NCBI RefSeq assembly: GCF_049537125.1
Contig: NZ_JBMVQY010000001.1
Location: 1,922,001-1,986,000 of the forward strand
DNA length: 64,000 bases
From: Limisphaera sp026417315
GTDB taxonomy: Bacteria > Verrucomicrobiota > Verrucomicrobiia > Limisphaerales > Limisphaeraceae
Direction of reading: 5' to 3'
The notes beneath the pieces were generated by a model that saw only the letters and a list, made by a program, of their open reading frames with translations, ran no database searches and was not told the DNA's origin. Position numbers and translations under genes: made by a program. This document shows, piece by piece, positions 55,225 to 63,074 of the stretch. Every line of letters begins with the position of its first letter. Position 1 is the stretch's first letter.

Positions 55225-56469
55225 TCAGGGACCGATCAAGCGGAAGTATCGTTGCCCGGCCTCCACGGGCACGGTGACGTTCCCTGTGTTCTCGGTGTTG
55301 GGCACGTCCTGCCACGGACCGGTCACAGAAGGGGCACTCTGCAGGCGCACGCGGGGACCGGCTTCCCAACTGATCTCCAGCTGGGACGGAGCGGTCCAGC
55401 GGTTGGTGAGCGGCCCCAGGGAGGTGACGTTGTTGAGGAAAGCCGTCGGCAGGACCACGGCGTTGGTATCGGCAAACTGCCAGGTTCGGTCGCCGGTGGT
55501 TTCCCAGGTCGCGCCGTTGATCACGAACTGGTAGAGCATGACGCTGCCGGGGGCCTGATTGGTCGTCAGGAAGGTCCCGGAGTAAATGATGGGATTGGCG
55601 GGACTGTTGGTGAGCTGGAAACCGCCGATCCATGCCCCGCCGGCCGTGGTGAGGAACGAGCCCCGGGCCTCGACGAAGTCCACGTCCGGATTGAACAGTC
55701 CGCGGGCGATGGCCACGCCCATGTTGACCGAGAAGGTGACCGGGATGGGCACCGCGGGGTTGGTGACGTCATTGAAGAAGACCACGGGGAGAACCAGGGG
55801 CTGGTTGGTCATGACGAAGGTGCGGTTGGGCCGGCTTTCCCAATTGCCGTCCATGATGAATTTGTAGTTCACCGTGGCTCCGACCGGGGCTGTGATTTCA
55901 AAGGTGCCGACCCAGAGGGCCTGGTTGGTGGGGGTGGGCGCCAGGACGTGCGTGCCCTGGTTGGCCCAGTCGTCAATCGCATCGCCGGAGACCACGACGC
56001 GTCCCCAGGAGGGATCGAACGCGCCGTTGGCGATCTGGACGCTCATGTCCACCTGAAACGTGACCGGCTGACGATTCGTGACGACCTCGCTGATGTCATC
56101 GAAATAGACCACGGGGAGCACATACGTTTCCGAGGGGACCTGGAACCACCGGTTTTGGCGCGTTTCCCACACGTAGCCGGTCCCGGCGCGGAGCATGACG
56201 AACTTGTAATTCGGCCAGGTTCCTGCCTGAAGGTCCACGGTGCCTTCCCATAGGTTGGGCTCGGTTTCGCTGCGGGTGAGCAGATTGGCCGTGGTGCTCC
56301 AGTTGTTAAAGGTACCCGCCAGATAGACCAGGTCGGTGTCCGGGTTGAACCGGCCCATCGCGATCTGGACGCTCATGTCCACGCGGAAAGTGACCTGCAC
56401 GGCCGCGGATGGGGAGGCCATGCCCAGCAGGGCCAGCAGCATGCAACTGGATTTGAGGATCGTTTTCAT
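55225..56469 (-). CDS. Secreted protein with three repeated carbohydrate-binding-like modules
   Basis: A 414-residue exported protein; the ATG at 56469 gives a signal peptide (MKTILKSSCMLLALLGMASP). Three modules of about 110 residues each begin with VTFRVDMSVQIAMGRFNPDTD, VTFQVDMSVQIANGAFDPSWG and VTFSVNMGVAIARGLFNPDVD and contain GTFNNWS-, ANQGTHVLAPTPTNQALW- or WIGGFQL-type strands and YKF(V/I)M-like cores. They resemble starch/glycan-recognition beta-sandwiches (CBM20/48-like) and probably bind polysaccharide. The tail ends GQRYFRLIGP, the same tail type as the GH16, Ig and GH53 proteins. It has no catalytic domain and may present substrate to the galactanase encoded 4 bases downstream. 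Confidence 0.78.
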   Translation of the reverse strand: MKTILKSSCMLLALLGMASPSAAVQVTFRVDMSVQIAMGRFNPDTDLVYLAGTFNNWSTTANLLTRSETEPNLWEGTVDLQAGTWPNYKFVMLRAGTGYVWETRQNRWFQVPSETYVLPVVYFDDISEVVTNRQPVTFQVDMSVQIANGAFDPSWGRVVVSGDAIDDWANQGTHVLAPTPTNQALWVGTFEITAPVGATVNYKFIMDGNWESRPNRTFVMTNQPLVLPVVFFNDVTNPAVPIPVTFSVNMGVAIARGLFNPDVDFVEARGSFLTTAGGAWIGGFQLTNSPANPIIYSGTFLTTNQAPGSVMLYQFVINGATWETTGDRTWQFADTNAVVLPTAFLNNVTSLGPLTNRWTAPSQLEISWEAGPRVRLQSAPSVTGPWQDVPNTENTGNVTVPVEAGQRYFRLIGP

Positions 56470-56528
56470 GAGACTTTCACACTCCTTTCGCATCGGGCCA
56501 CGCGGCCCGGCCGGGATTTGGGGCACGG

Positions 56529-57305
56529 TCAATAGAACGCCGTATCCACGCCTGTGTACTGCCATTGAATTTGGGAGCGCGGCCGGGTTTCCACGTGCCC
56601 GTCCGCAAAACCGAGGTTGACGGAGCGAAGGCGGCCGTTGGCCGAATGCCCGGCGCCGGCGCGTTGAACGTCGCGCAGGTTCCCGGGAGTGAAGCAGTAG
56701 TCGCTGATCACCGGCTGGAGGCGCGCCACCGGATCGTCGGGTCGGGTGGGCCAGCCGAGGGTTTCGCGGCTGCGGCCGCCCTGCGGACTGGGGAACACCG
56801 AGGACGGGGCGTTGGCCAGGGGTCTCGGCACCCACCAGGCATGTCGCAGCACGGCGAAGGTGCCGTTGTACAGCATGCTGGCGTAGAGATTGAGATCCTC
56901 CGGGGAAGTGATGGGACGGCGGTACCGTTGCTGGAACCAATCCTGGGCCTCCTGCCATTCCTGGGGCCGGACGGGACAGAACCACAACGGGACCGTCAAC
57001 CCGTAGGGAGCCAGTCCCGGGATCATCTGGAGGGAGACGTCCCACGCGTTCTGACCCGAAACACCGCCCACGGGAAACGAGGGCAGGCGTCCCCGGGCAT
57101 CGTCCCCGCTGTACATCGCATGGACTAGGCCCCACTGCCGGTAGTTGGAGGTGCAATGCACCACCTTGGCGCGGAACTTGGCGTTGCCCAGGGCGGGCAG
57201 GAGCATGCCGGCCAACAGGGCGATGATGGCGATGACCACCAGCAGCTCGATCAGCGTGAAGGCGCCTGCGGAGGATCGGGACATGCGCAGCGCGGGCGTT
57301 CCCAT
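56529..57305 (-). CDS. Pseudopilin-like protein with prepilin N-terminal cleavage site
   Basis: A 258-residue protein with a prepilin signature: leader MGTPALRMSRSSAGA, then FTLIELLVVIAIIALLAGML with Glu at +5. The helix is followed by LPALGNAKFRAKVVHCTSNYRQWGLVHAMYSGDDARGRLPSF. The C-terminal SVNLGFADGHVETRP carries the Asp-Gly-His closing motif of the large Verrucomicrobia/Planctomycetes pseudopilin families. It is expressed between the PEP-CTERM protein and the three-module protein, so it may be part of the secretion or surface display of the galactan enzymes. No secretion machinery genes are nearby. Confidence 0.86.
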   Translation of the reverse strand: MGTPALRMSRSSAGAFTLIELLVVIAIIALLAGMLLPALGNAKFRAKVVHCTSNYRQWGLVHAMYSGDDARGRLPSFPVGGVSGQNAWDVSLQMIPGLAPYGLTVPLWFCPVRPQEWQEAQDWFQQRYRRPITSPEDLNLYASMLYNGTFAVLRHAWWVPRPLANAPSSVFPSPQGGRSRETLGWPTRPDDPVARLQPVISDYCFTPGNLRDVQRAGAGHSANGRLRSVNLGFADGHVETRPRSQIQWQYTGVDTAFY

Positions 57306-57335
57306 GGTTCGTTCAAGAGGCCCGGACGCGGCGGC

Positions 57336-58022
57336 TCAGGCCCCCCTGCCCGCTCGCCTGCGCTGACCGAGCCACAGAACGGCCCCGAGCCCGAGCAGCG
57401 CCGGCAGGGTCGGCTCGGGTACCAGCGTGTAGGACAGCACGTTGTTGCCGGAGTCGTAGGGATCGTTGTTCCATGAACGCGCGGCAGTGCTGCCGGCGGC
57501 GTCCAGCACGGAATTCCCGTCCGAAGTGGTGTACACGTCGAACCGGAGGGTGTCTCCGATGTTCACCCCCAGGCTGGCCAGGGGCAGGGAGAGGGTGACC
57601 GAGGAGGGGCCGGTGGCCACAGTGATCCCGGAGCCTGAAACGATGGGCCACGCCGAGCCATCCCAATGACGCAATTCTGCGCCGGTGCCGAAGTTCATCC
57701 AACTGCCGATGAAATAGTCCATGCCGCCGACGCTCATCGAAATGGGTTTGCCCCAGCCGTCCGGCCCGGTGGTATTGCCTCCCGGGGCGGTGTCCAGGCC
57801 AATGAGATACTTGGCCCAATCGACAGCCAGCGGGTTGCCGGCAAGATGGATCTGGAAACTCAGAGTGGTGGCGTCATTGTCCACGACCACGGACGTGATG
57901 TCGAGGTAGCCGAAGCCGGAGGGCGTGAAGTCACCGGTGGCGTCCGGGAAGTTGACCGCTGCAGGGGCTTCAGACACCAGCAGGGCCGTGGCGCAGACGG
58001 ATACAAGCAGCGTCTTTTTCAT
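57336..58022 (-). CDS. PEP-CTERM surface protein
   Basis: A 228-residue secreted beta-rich protein; the ATG at 58022 follows AGGAAAAG. It has a signal peptide (MKKTLLVSVCATALLVSEAPA) and ends in the PEP-CTERM sorting signal: VPEPTLPALLGLGAVLWLGQ then RRRAGRGA, that is Pro-Glu-Pro, a hydrophobic helix and a basic tail. Such proteins are processed by an exosortase and linked to exopolysaccharide-producing surfaces. The middle is a beta domain with no recognised family (DITSVVVDNDATTLSFQIHL). An exosortase gene is not in the window. Confidence 0.88.
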   Translation of the reverse strand: MKKTLLVSVCATALLVSEAPAAVNFPDATGDFTPSGFGYLDITSVVVDNDATTLSFQIHLAGNPLAVDWAKYLIGLDTAPGGNTTGPDGWGKPISMSVGGMDYFIGSWMNFGTGAELRHWDGSAWPIVSGSGITVATGPSSVTLSLPLASLGVNIGDTLRFDVYTTSDGNSVLDAAGSTAARSWNNDPYDSGNNVLSYTLVPEPTLPALLGLGAVLWLGQRRRAGRGA

Positions 58023-59012
58023 GGCGCTTTTCCTGATTACCGGGTTTTGCGAACGTCGTTGGCCAAAGCTTACCCCGTCGTCCGCCCGGACGCCACCCTC
58101 ACAAATGTATGGTTTTTGACCTTCCTGGCGGCCGGGGGCCACGGGAGGACGGCTCGAGGGCCCGACTGCACCATCGCGGACAGCACCTCGAATCTTCCGA
58201 AAGCACTCGCGCAGTCGAATGAGCCGCACAGGAACTTCTCCTCGAAACGGCCGCGGGTTTCCGGCAGCGCCGGAAAGACGGAACGCCCTTCCTTTGGCCG
58301 GGCCCGGCGGTGCTGCCGATCCGCGGGCCGCCACGGCCAGAAGCCCTGACGACGGACAGGGGTCCCTGCCGCTGCAGGCGCTGTGCAGGATCCATCGGAT
58401 TCATCATGCGGCCTCGCCCCGTTGCAACGCTGCATCCGATCTGCAAGGAGGCACGACGAAAGGTACGGGATCCACGTACAGACGCCGGAGCGCCGCAAGC
58501 CCTGCGGGTTCGCCCTTGCGCGCCGAGACCATCGAGCAGGCGGCGGTGGCGGCCGCTGGTCCCGTTCCCAGGGCCCGGAACCCCGAGCCTCGTGTCCGAA
58601 TCCGGGCCGCTTTCCGGCCGCAACGGTTGGGAGCCGTCCGGGCGTTGTCCGACCGCGGTGGCAGTTTCTGGAGTGCTGATCGACCAACATTGCTGGTCGC
58701 GACCCTGCGGTGCGAGCGCCGGCGCCCCGAACAACGACCGGCTGCTGCGGATGCCATGCCATGTTGAGCGTACCCGGGGCATGCTGTACCCCCGCATCCG
58801 GGTCTTGCACTTGTTCCTGGCAGGTCGCGCAAGGGCCGGCCCCGCACTACTCAGGCTCTTGCCACGGACGGGCTTGGGCTGTGTGCCCGGGGCCGATTGT
58901 TGGCCGGGGCGCATCGCGGGAACCGCGGCCCGAAAACTTTGGCCGAGCTTGAGGGGCGTGGGGGCGATGGGTTCGCTTGGCCGCTGCTCCGGCCCGGCGT
59001 ACTTTGGGCGGT
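58023..59012. other. Long intergenic gap before era
   Basis: About 990 bases between the divergent PEP-CTERM and era genes. All frames are Arg/Pro/Gly-rich and lack motifs. On the plus strand TTGGCC and TACTTT are spaced by 17 bases just before the era start (ending near 59006), which could be an era promoter giving a very short leader; this is weak. Nothing else was recognised. Confidence 0.4.
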
Positions 59013-59915
59013 ATGAGCGAACGAGAGATCGGCTCGGGGAATTCGACGACGGGCACGCCACCCCGGCGCTGTGGCCTGGCTGTGTTGGTGGGGCGCACCA
59101 ACGTGGGCAAGTCCACGCTGCTCAACGCATTGGTGGGCCGCAAGGTCTCGATCGTGACGCCCAAGCCCCAGACCACCCGCGACCCGATCCAGGGCGTGGT
59201 CAACCGGCCGCAAGGGCAGATTGTGTTCGTGGACACGCCCGGTTTTTTCAAGACGCACGCCAGTCGGCTGGTGGATCGCCTCCACGAACGAGCCCGGCGG
59301 GCGTTGCAGGGCATCGACGTGGTGGTTCACGTGGTGGATCCGACCCGGCCGGTGGGGCCGGAGGACGAGATGGTACTGGAGGCGTTGCAGGGGGTCTCGC
59401 AACCCCGGCTCTTGTGCGTCAACAAGTGCGACGTGCCGGAGCGGCCCTACCAGGAGCTCTGGAAGGCGCGGCAACACGAGTATGCCGGGTATTACGAAGT
59501 GTCCGCGTACACGGGGCAGGGCCTGGAGGCGTTGGTCGAGGGCATTCTGGCGCACCTGCCGGAGGGACCGCTGTTGTACCCCGAAGATCAGGTGACCAAC
59601 GCCAACCAGCGGTTTTTGATCAGCGAGCTGATTCGGGAGAAGGTGTATCTGATGATGGATGACGAGGTGCCCTATCGGACGGCCGTGGAGGTGCATGCGG
59701 TGGAAGAGACGCAGGACAAGGCCGGCCGGCCGATGTGGCACATCAAGGCGTCGATCCTGGCGGCCAACCCGCGATATCAACGCATGCTCATCGGCGCGGG
59801 CGGGCGGCGCATCCGCGAGATCGGGCAGGCCGCCCGGATGGACCTGGAAGCGCAGTTGGGTCGGAAGGTCTTCCTGGACATGGACGTGGTGGTGGACCGC
59901 AGCCTGGAGAAGTAG
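59013..59915 (+). CDS. era: GTPase Era
   Basis: A 300-residue GTPase needed for 16S rRNA maturation and 30S assembly. The G domain contains G1 GRTNVGKS near residue 27, the switch region PKPQTTRDPIQG, G3 DTPG in VFVDTPGFF, and G4 NKCD in LLCVNKCDVPE. The C-terminal KH RNA-binding domain includes ASILAANPRYQRMLIGAGGRRIREIG. Length matches Era (about 300). The ATG at 59013 is chosen because upstream codons of the open frame are not protein-like. It is convergent with the Clp operon. Confidence 0.95.
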   Translation: MSEREIGSGNSTTGTPPRRCGLAVLVGRTNVGKSTLLNALVGRKVSIVTPKPQTTRDPIQGVVNRPQGQIVFVDTPGFFKTHASRLVDRLHERARRALQGIDVVVHVVDPTRPVGPEDEMVLEALQGVSQPRLLCVNKCDVPERPYQELWKARQHEYAGYYEVSAYTGQGLEALVEGILAHLPEGPLLYPEDQVTNANQRFLISELIREKVYLMMDDEVPYRTAVEVHAVEETQDKAGRPMWHIKASILAANPRYQRMLIGAGGRRIREIGQAARMDLEAQLGRKVFLDMDVVVDRSLEK

Positions 59916-60006
59916 GGCGGGCCCGGGCCGGCTGTGGCGGTTCGTCTCGTATTTCAGCCGGGGCGCGGGAGCGTGGTTTGGCGGTGGCTCGCGGCCGCCT
60001 TCGGAG

Positions 60007-61281
60007 TCAAGCGGCTTCCTGTTGATCGGCCTTGCGGCGGATCAGGGGTGGGCATTCGCCCCGGACCACCGCCCGGGTGATTTTGACGTGGGTGACATCC
60101 CGGTGTCGGGGCACGTCGTACATTACCTCGAGCATCAACTTCTCCAGCAGGCTGCGCAGGGCGCGGGCGCCGGTTCCTTTTTTGATGGCCTGGGCGGCCA
60201 GCTCCTGAAGGGCATCCGGGGTGAACTCCAGGTCGACCCCCTCCAGGGCCAGGAGCTTGGCGTACTGACGTGTCAGGGCGTTGCGGGTGGAGGTGAGCAC
60301 CTCGATCAGTTGTGCCTCGGTCAGTTCGCTCAAGGTGGCGATGACCGGCAGCCGGCCAATGAACTCGGGGATGAATCCGAAGCGCAGGAGATCCTCCGGC
60401 TCCACGTAGGGCAACAGGCTGCCGGGGGTCTCGGTCCCGGCACGGACGGCAGCATGAAAGCCCATGACCTGGTGACCGAGGCGCCGTCGGATCATCTGCT
60501 CCAAGCCGACGAAAGCGCCGCCGCAAATGAAAAGGATGTCGGTGGTATCGACGCGGATGTACTCCTGTTGCGGATGCTTGCGGCCGCCCTGGGGCGGCAC
60601 GTTGCAAATGGTGCCTTCCAGGATCTTGAGCAGGGCCTGTTGGACTCCTTCACCGGAGACGTCGCGGGTGATGGAGACGTTCTCGGTTTTGCGGGCGATT
60701 TTGTCGATTTCGTCGATGTAGATGATGCCGCGCTGGGCCCGGGCCACGTCGAAGTCCGCATTCTGCAGCAGGCGCAACACGATGTTTTCGACGTCCTCGC
60801 CCACGTAGCCGGCTTCCGTCACCGTGGTGGCGTCGGCGATGGCAAAGGGGACATCCAGGATGCGGGCCAAAGTGCGGGCCAGCAGCGTTTTGCCGGAGCC
60901 GGTGGGCCCGATGAGCAGGATGTTGCTTTTTTCCAGCTCAACTTCGGCGTGGGGGTCGTCCTCGGCGGGTTTGGCTCCGGCCGGCGCGCGTCGGCTCAGG
61001 ATGCGCTTGTAGTGATTGTGCACGGCGACGGCCAGAGTTTTCTTGGCCTGCTCCTGGCCGACGCAATATCGGTCCAGTTCCTGCTTGATGTCGTGCGGCT
61101 TGGGGACGGTGAGGGTGCGTTCGGCGCGGGCCTGGACGGCCTGCTCGGCATCCAGCACGTTTTTGCAGAGCAACACGCAGTTGTCGCAAATGTACGCGCC
61201 GGCGCCGGCGATGAGTTTGCGAACGTCGCGGGCGGGCTTGCCGCAAAAACTGCACGAGGGGGTTGTGGAGGGTCGGGCCAA
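60007..61281 (-). CDS. clpX: ATP-dependent Clp protease ATP-binding subunit ClpX
   Basis: A 424-residue AAA+ unfoldase that feeds substrates to ClpP. It has the zinc-binding domain (CSFCGK at 10-15, CDNCVLLC near 32-39), Walker A GPTGSGKT, the pore loop region in AGYVGEDVEN, Walker B IIYIDEIDKI, the RKHPQQEYIRVDTTDILFICGGAF segment and the sensor EFIGRLP. The ClpP-contact loop reads VMGF where many ClpX have IGF. It follows clpP on the same strand with 48 bases between them. Length equals the family norm (about 420). Confidence 0.96.
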   Translation of the reverse strand: MARPSTTPSCSFCGKPARDVRKLIAGAGAYICDNCVLLCKNVLDAEQAVQARAERTLTVPKPHDIKQELDRYCVGQEQAKKTLAVAVHNHYKRILSRRAPAGAKPAEDDPHAEVELEKSNILLIGPTGSGKTLLARTLARILDVPFAIADATTVTEAGYVGEDVENIVLRLLQNADFDVARAQRGIIYIDEIDKIARKTENVSITRDVSGEGVQQALLKILEGTICNVPPQGGRKHPQQEYIRVDTTDILFICGGAFVGLEQMIRRRLGHQVMGFHAAVRAGTETPGSLLPYVEPEDLLRFGFIPEFIGRLPVIATLSELTEAQLIEVLTSTRNALTRQYAKLLALEGVDLEFTPDALQELAAQAIKKGTGARALRSLLEKLMLEVMYDVPRHRDVTHVKITRAVVRGECPPLIRRKADQQEAA

Positions 61282-61329
61282 AGTGCCTCCCGGGTGGGTG
61301 CCTGGGGAATCGCTCGAGCGGGATCGGCC

Positions 61330-61956
61330 TCAGGAACTGCGTTCCGTGGCCCCCGGGACCTCCTTGCGCGATTGCACCACCGCGTCCACCAACCCGTAGG
61401 CCTTGGCCTCCTCGGCCGACATGAAGAAGTCCCGGTCCGTGTCGCGCGCCACTTCCTCCACGGTCTTCCCGCAGTGGAAGGCCAGGATTTCGTTCAGCCG
61501 GTCCTTCAACCGGAGGATCTCCTTGGCCTGAATGCTGATATCGGTGGCCGCGCCCTGGACGCCGCCCCACGGTTGGTGGATCATGATGCGCGCGTTGGGC
61601 AGGGCGAATCGCTTGCCCTTGGTCCCCGCGGCCAGCAGGACCGCGCCCATGCTGGCGGCCTGACCGATGCAATAGGTGTTCACGTCGCAGGTCAGGTACT
61701 GCAGCGTGTCGTAGATGGCCAGGCCCGCGGTGACGCTGCCACCGGGCGAGTTGATGTACAAATGCACGTCCTTTTTCGGGTCGCTCATTTGCAAGAACAA
61801 CAGTTGGGCGATCACCAGGTTGGCCACCATGTCGTCCACCGGCGTCCCCAAAAACACGATGCGGTCGACCAGCAACCGCGAATAAATGTCATAGCCCCGT
61901 TCGCCCCGGCCGGTCTGTTCGACCACCATGGGCACCAGGAAATTGTTCAGATTCAT
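61330..61956 (-). CDS. clpP: ATP-dependent Clp protease proteolytic subunit ClpP
   Basis: A 208-residue serine protease subunit that forms the degradation chamber with ClpX. The start at 61956 (MNLNNFLVPMVVEQTGRGER) matches the family. Catalytic residues are visible: Ser in GQAASMGAVLL, His in IMIHQPWGG and Asp in DTDRDFFMS. A good promoter lies just upstream (61982-62010), so clpP-clpX can be transcribed independently of the phosphatase gene. A trigger factor gene, often found before clpP, is absent here. Confidence 0.96.
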   Translation of the reverse strand: MNLNNFLVPMVVEQTGRGERGYDIYSRLLVDRIVFLGTPVDDMVANLVIAQLLFLQMSDPKKDVHLYINSPGGSVTAGLAIYDTLQYLTCDVNTYCIGQAASMGAVLLAAGTKGKRFALPNARIMIHQPWGGVQGAATDISIQAKEILRLKDRLNEILAFHCGKTVEEVARDTDRDFFMSAEEAKAYGLVDAVVQSRKEVPGATERSS

Positions 61957-61981
61957 AGGCACAATTTGCACGTTCCGGGCG

Positions 61982-62010
61982 AACCTACGGGACCCACGGC
62001 GGGTCGTCAA
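61982..62010 (-). promoter_or_regulatory. Sigma-70-like promoter of clpP-clpX
   Basis: On the minus strand TTGACG (62010-62005) is followed after exactly 17 bases by TAGGTT (61987-61982), about 25 bases before the clpP start codon. Both boxes are close to consensus. A sequence match only, but one of the best in the window. Confidence 0.6.
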
Positions 62011-62096
62011 GCGAACCACCGGGGCACCGGTCCCGGGGCCGCTCGGAAAAGCACCGGACTGCGAAAGGGCGGCTTCGAGGGCGTGTGCTCCCGCGC

Positions 62097-62774
62097 CTAC
62101 GCGCACACCCGGGCCGGGTTGACCTCGGCCAGACTGTCGGTCAGCCAGCATGGCTGATGCGCGCGCAGCTCCGCTCGCGAGCAGCCCCCGGTGGCCACCG
62201 CCAGTACCCGGGCTCCGATGGCCCGCCCACAATGGATGTCGTGCGGCGTGTCGCCGACGACCAACACTTCATCGGGTTCGAGGTCCCGTCCCAGGGCGCG
62301 CGATCCCCGGTCTCGTGCAATGGCCGCAATCGCCGCCCGATCCTCCGAGTCGTCGGCAAAGCCCCCCACCACAAAACGGTCCCACAACCCGTAATGGCGC
62401 AGCTTGATTTCGGCACCCAGCCGGATGTTGCCGGTCAACAGCCCCAGCAACGGCGGTTGGGGCAGCCGCGCCAGCCCGTCCAGAAAGTCCCACACGCCGG
62501 GGATCACTCCGCCGGAGCCGCGGTGCAAGCGATCTTCCAGCAGGAACACGTAACGATCGAAGAAGCGCTGAAACAGCTCCGGGGTGGGCCTTACACCATG
62601 AGCTTGAAACACCTCGCGCACCAGGCTGGTGTCGGTCCGCCCCGCAAACTGTAATCGCTCCACGCCGTCGCGGATGCCGAACTCGTCGGCAAACGCCTGC
62701 ACAAAAGCCGCCACGCCCGCACCCCCGGTGTGGATCAAGGTGCCGTCGATGTCGAACAAGACCAATCGAACCAT
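62097..62774 (-). CDS. HAD-superfamily phosphatase (phosphoglycolate phosphatase-like)
   Basis: A 225-residue HAD hydrolase. Motif I is FDIDGTLIHTGGAG near residue 7 (nucleophile Asp), motif II the Thr in LLGLLTGNI, motif III the basic segment around GAEIKLRHYG and motif IV GDTPHDIHCGRAIG. The cap domain is helical. Phosphoglycolate phosphatase is the closest common annotation, but HAD enzymes of this type vary in substrate. It is 140 bases upstream of clpP on the same strand with a promoter between, so it may be partly independent. Confidence 0.82.
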   Translation of the reverse strand: MVRLVLFDIDGTLIHTGGAGVAAFVQAFADEFGIRDGVERLQFAGRTDTSLVREVFQAHGVRPTPELFQRFFDRYVFLLEDRLHRGSGGVIPGVWDFLDGLARLPQPPLLGLLTGNIRLGAEIKLRHYGLWDRFVVGGFADDSEDRAAIAAIARDRGSRALGRDLEPDEVLVVGDTPHDIHCGRAIGARVLAVATGGCSRAELRAHQPCWLTDSLAEVNPARVCA

Positions 62775-63074
62775 GGACGCCCAGCCTAGCATCTTGCCCG
62801 GGTGCCTGACCAGCCTCCGGCGGGGCGAATCCTGGAGGCGGGCGGGGGCGGGCAAAGGGGCGCAAATCGCCTCGACAGCCGATGGATGGCCCGGTCCCGG
62901 GCCTGCAACTCCCGCGGGCCGGCCGGAGTGCGGCCGGGGGCTGTCTTTGCGGCTCCGAACCCGGTCGGACACGACGGGGCCCCGGGAAAGTTTTCCGCTT
63001 TGCCGGGCGGGCCTGTTCAGTTACGTCTGAGCGTCGTCATCCCAAGGCAGAACCGAGGTCCGTTTCGCGTGGGC
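62775..63074. other. Intergenic region before the last gene
   Basis: Divergent spacer of about 300 bases between the HAD phosphatase and the final membrane protein gene. It should hold promoters for both; none was clear. Confidence 0.4.

Noticed and set aside
59659..62157. Plus-strand open frame of about 830 codons opposite clpX and clpP
   Set aside because: clpX and clpP on the minus strand are certain; the Gly/Val/Asp-rich translation is their reverse-strand shadow.
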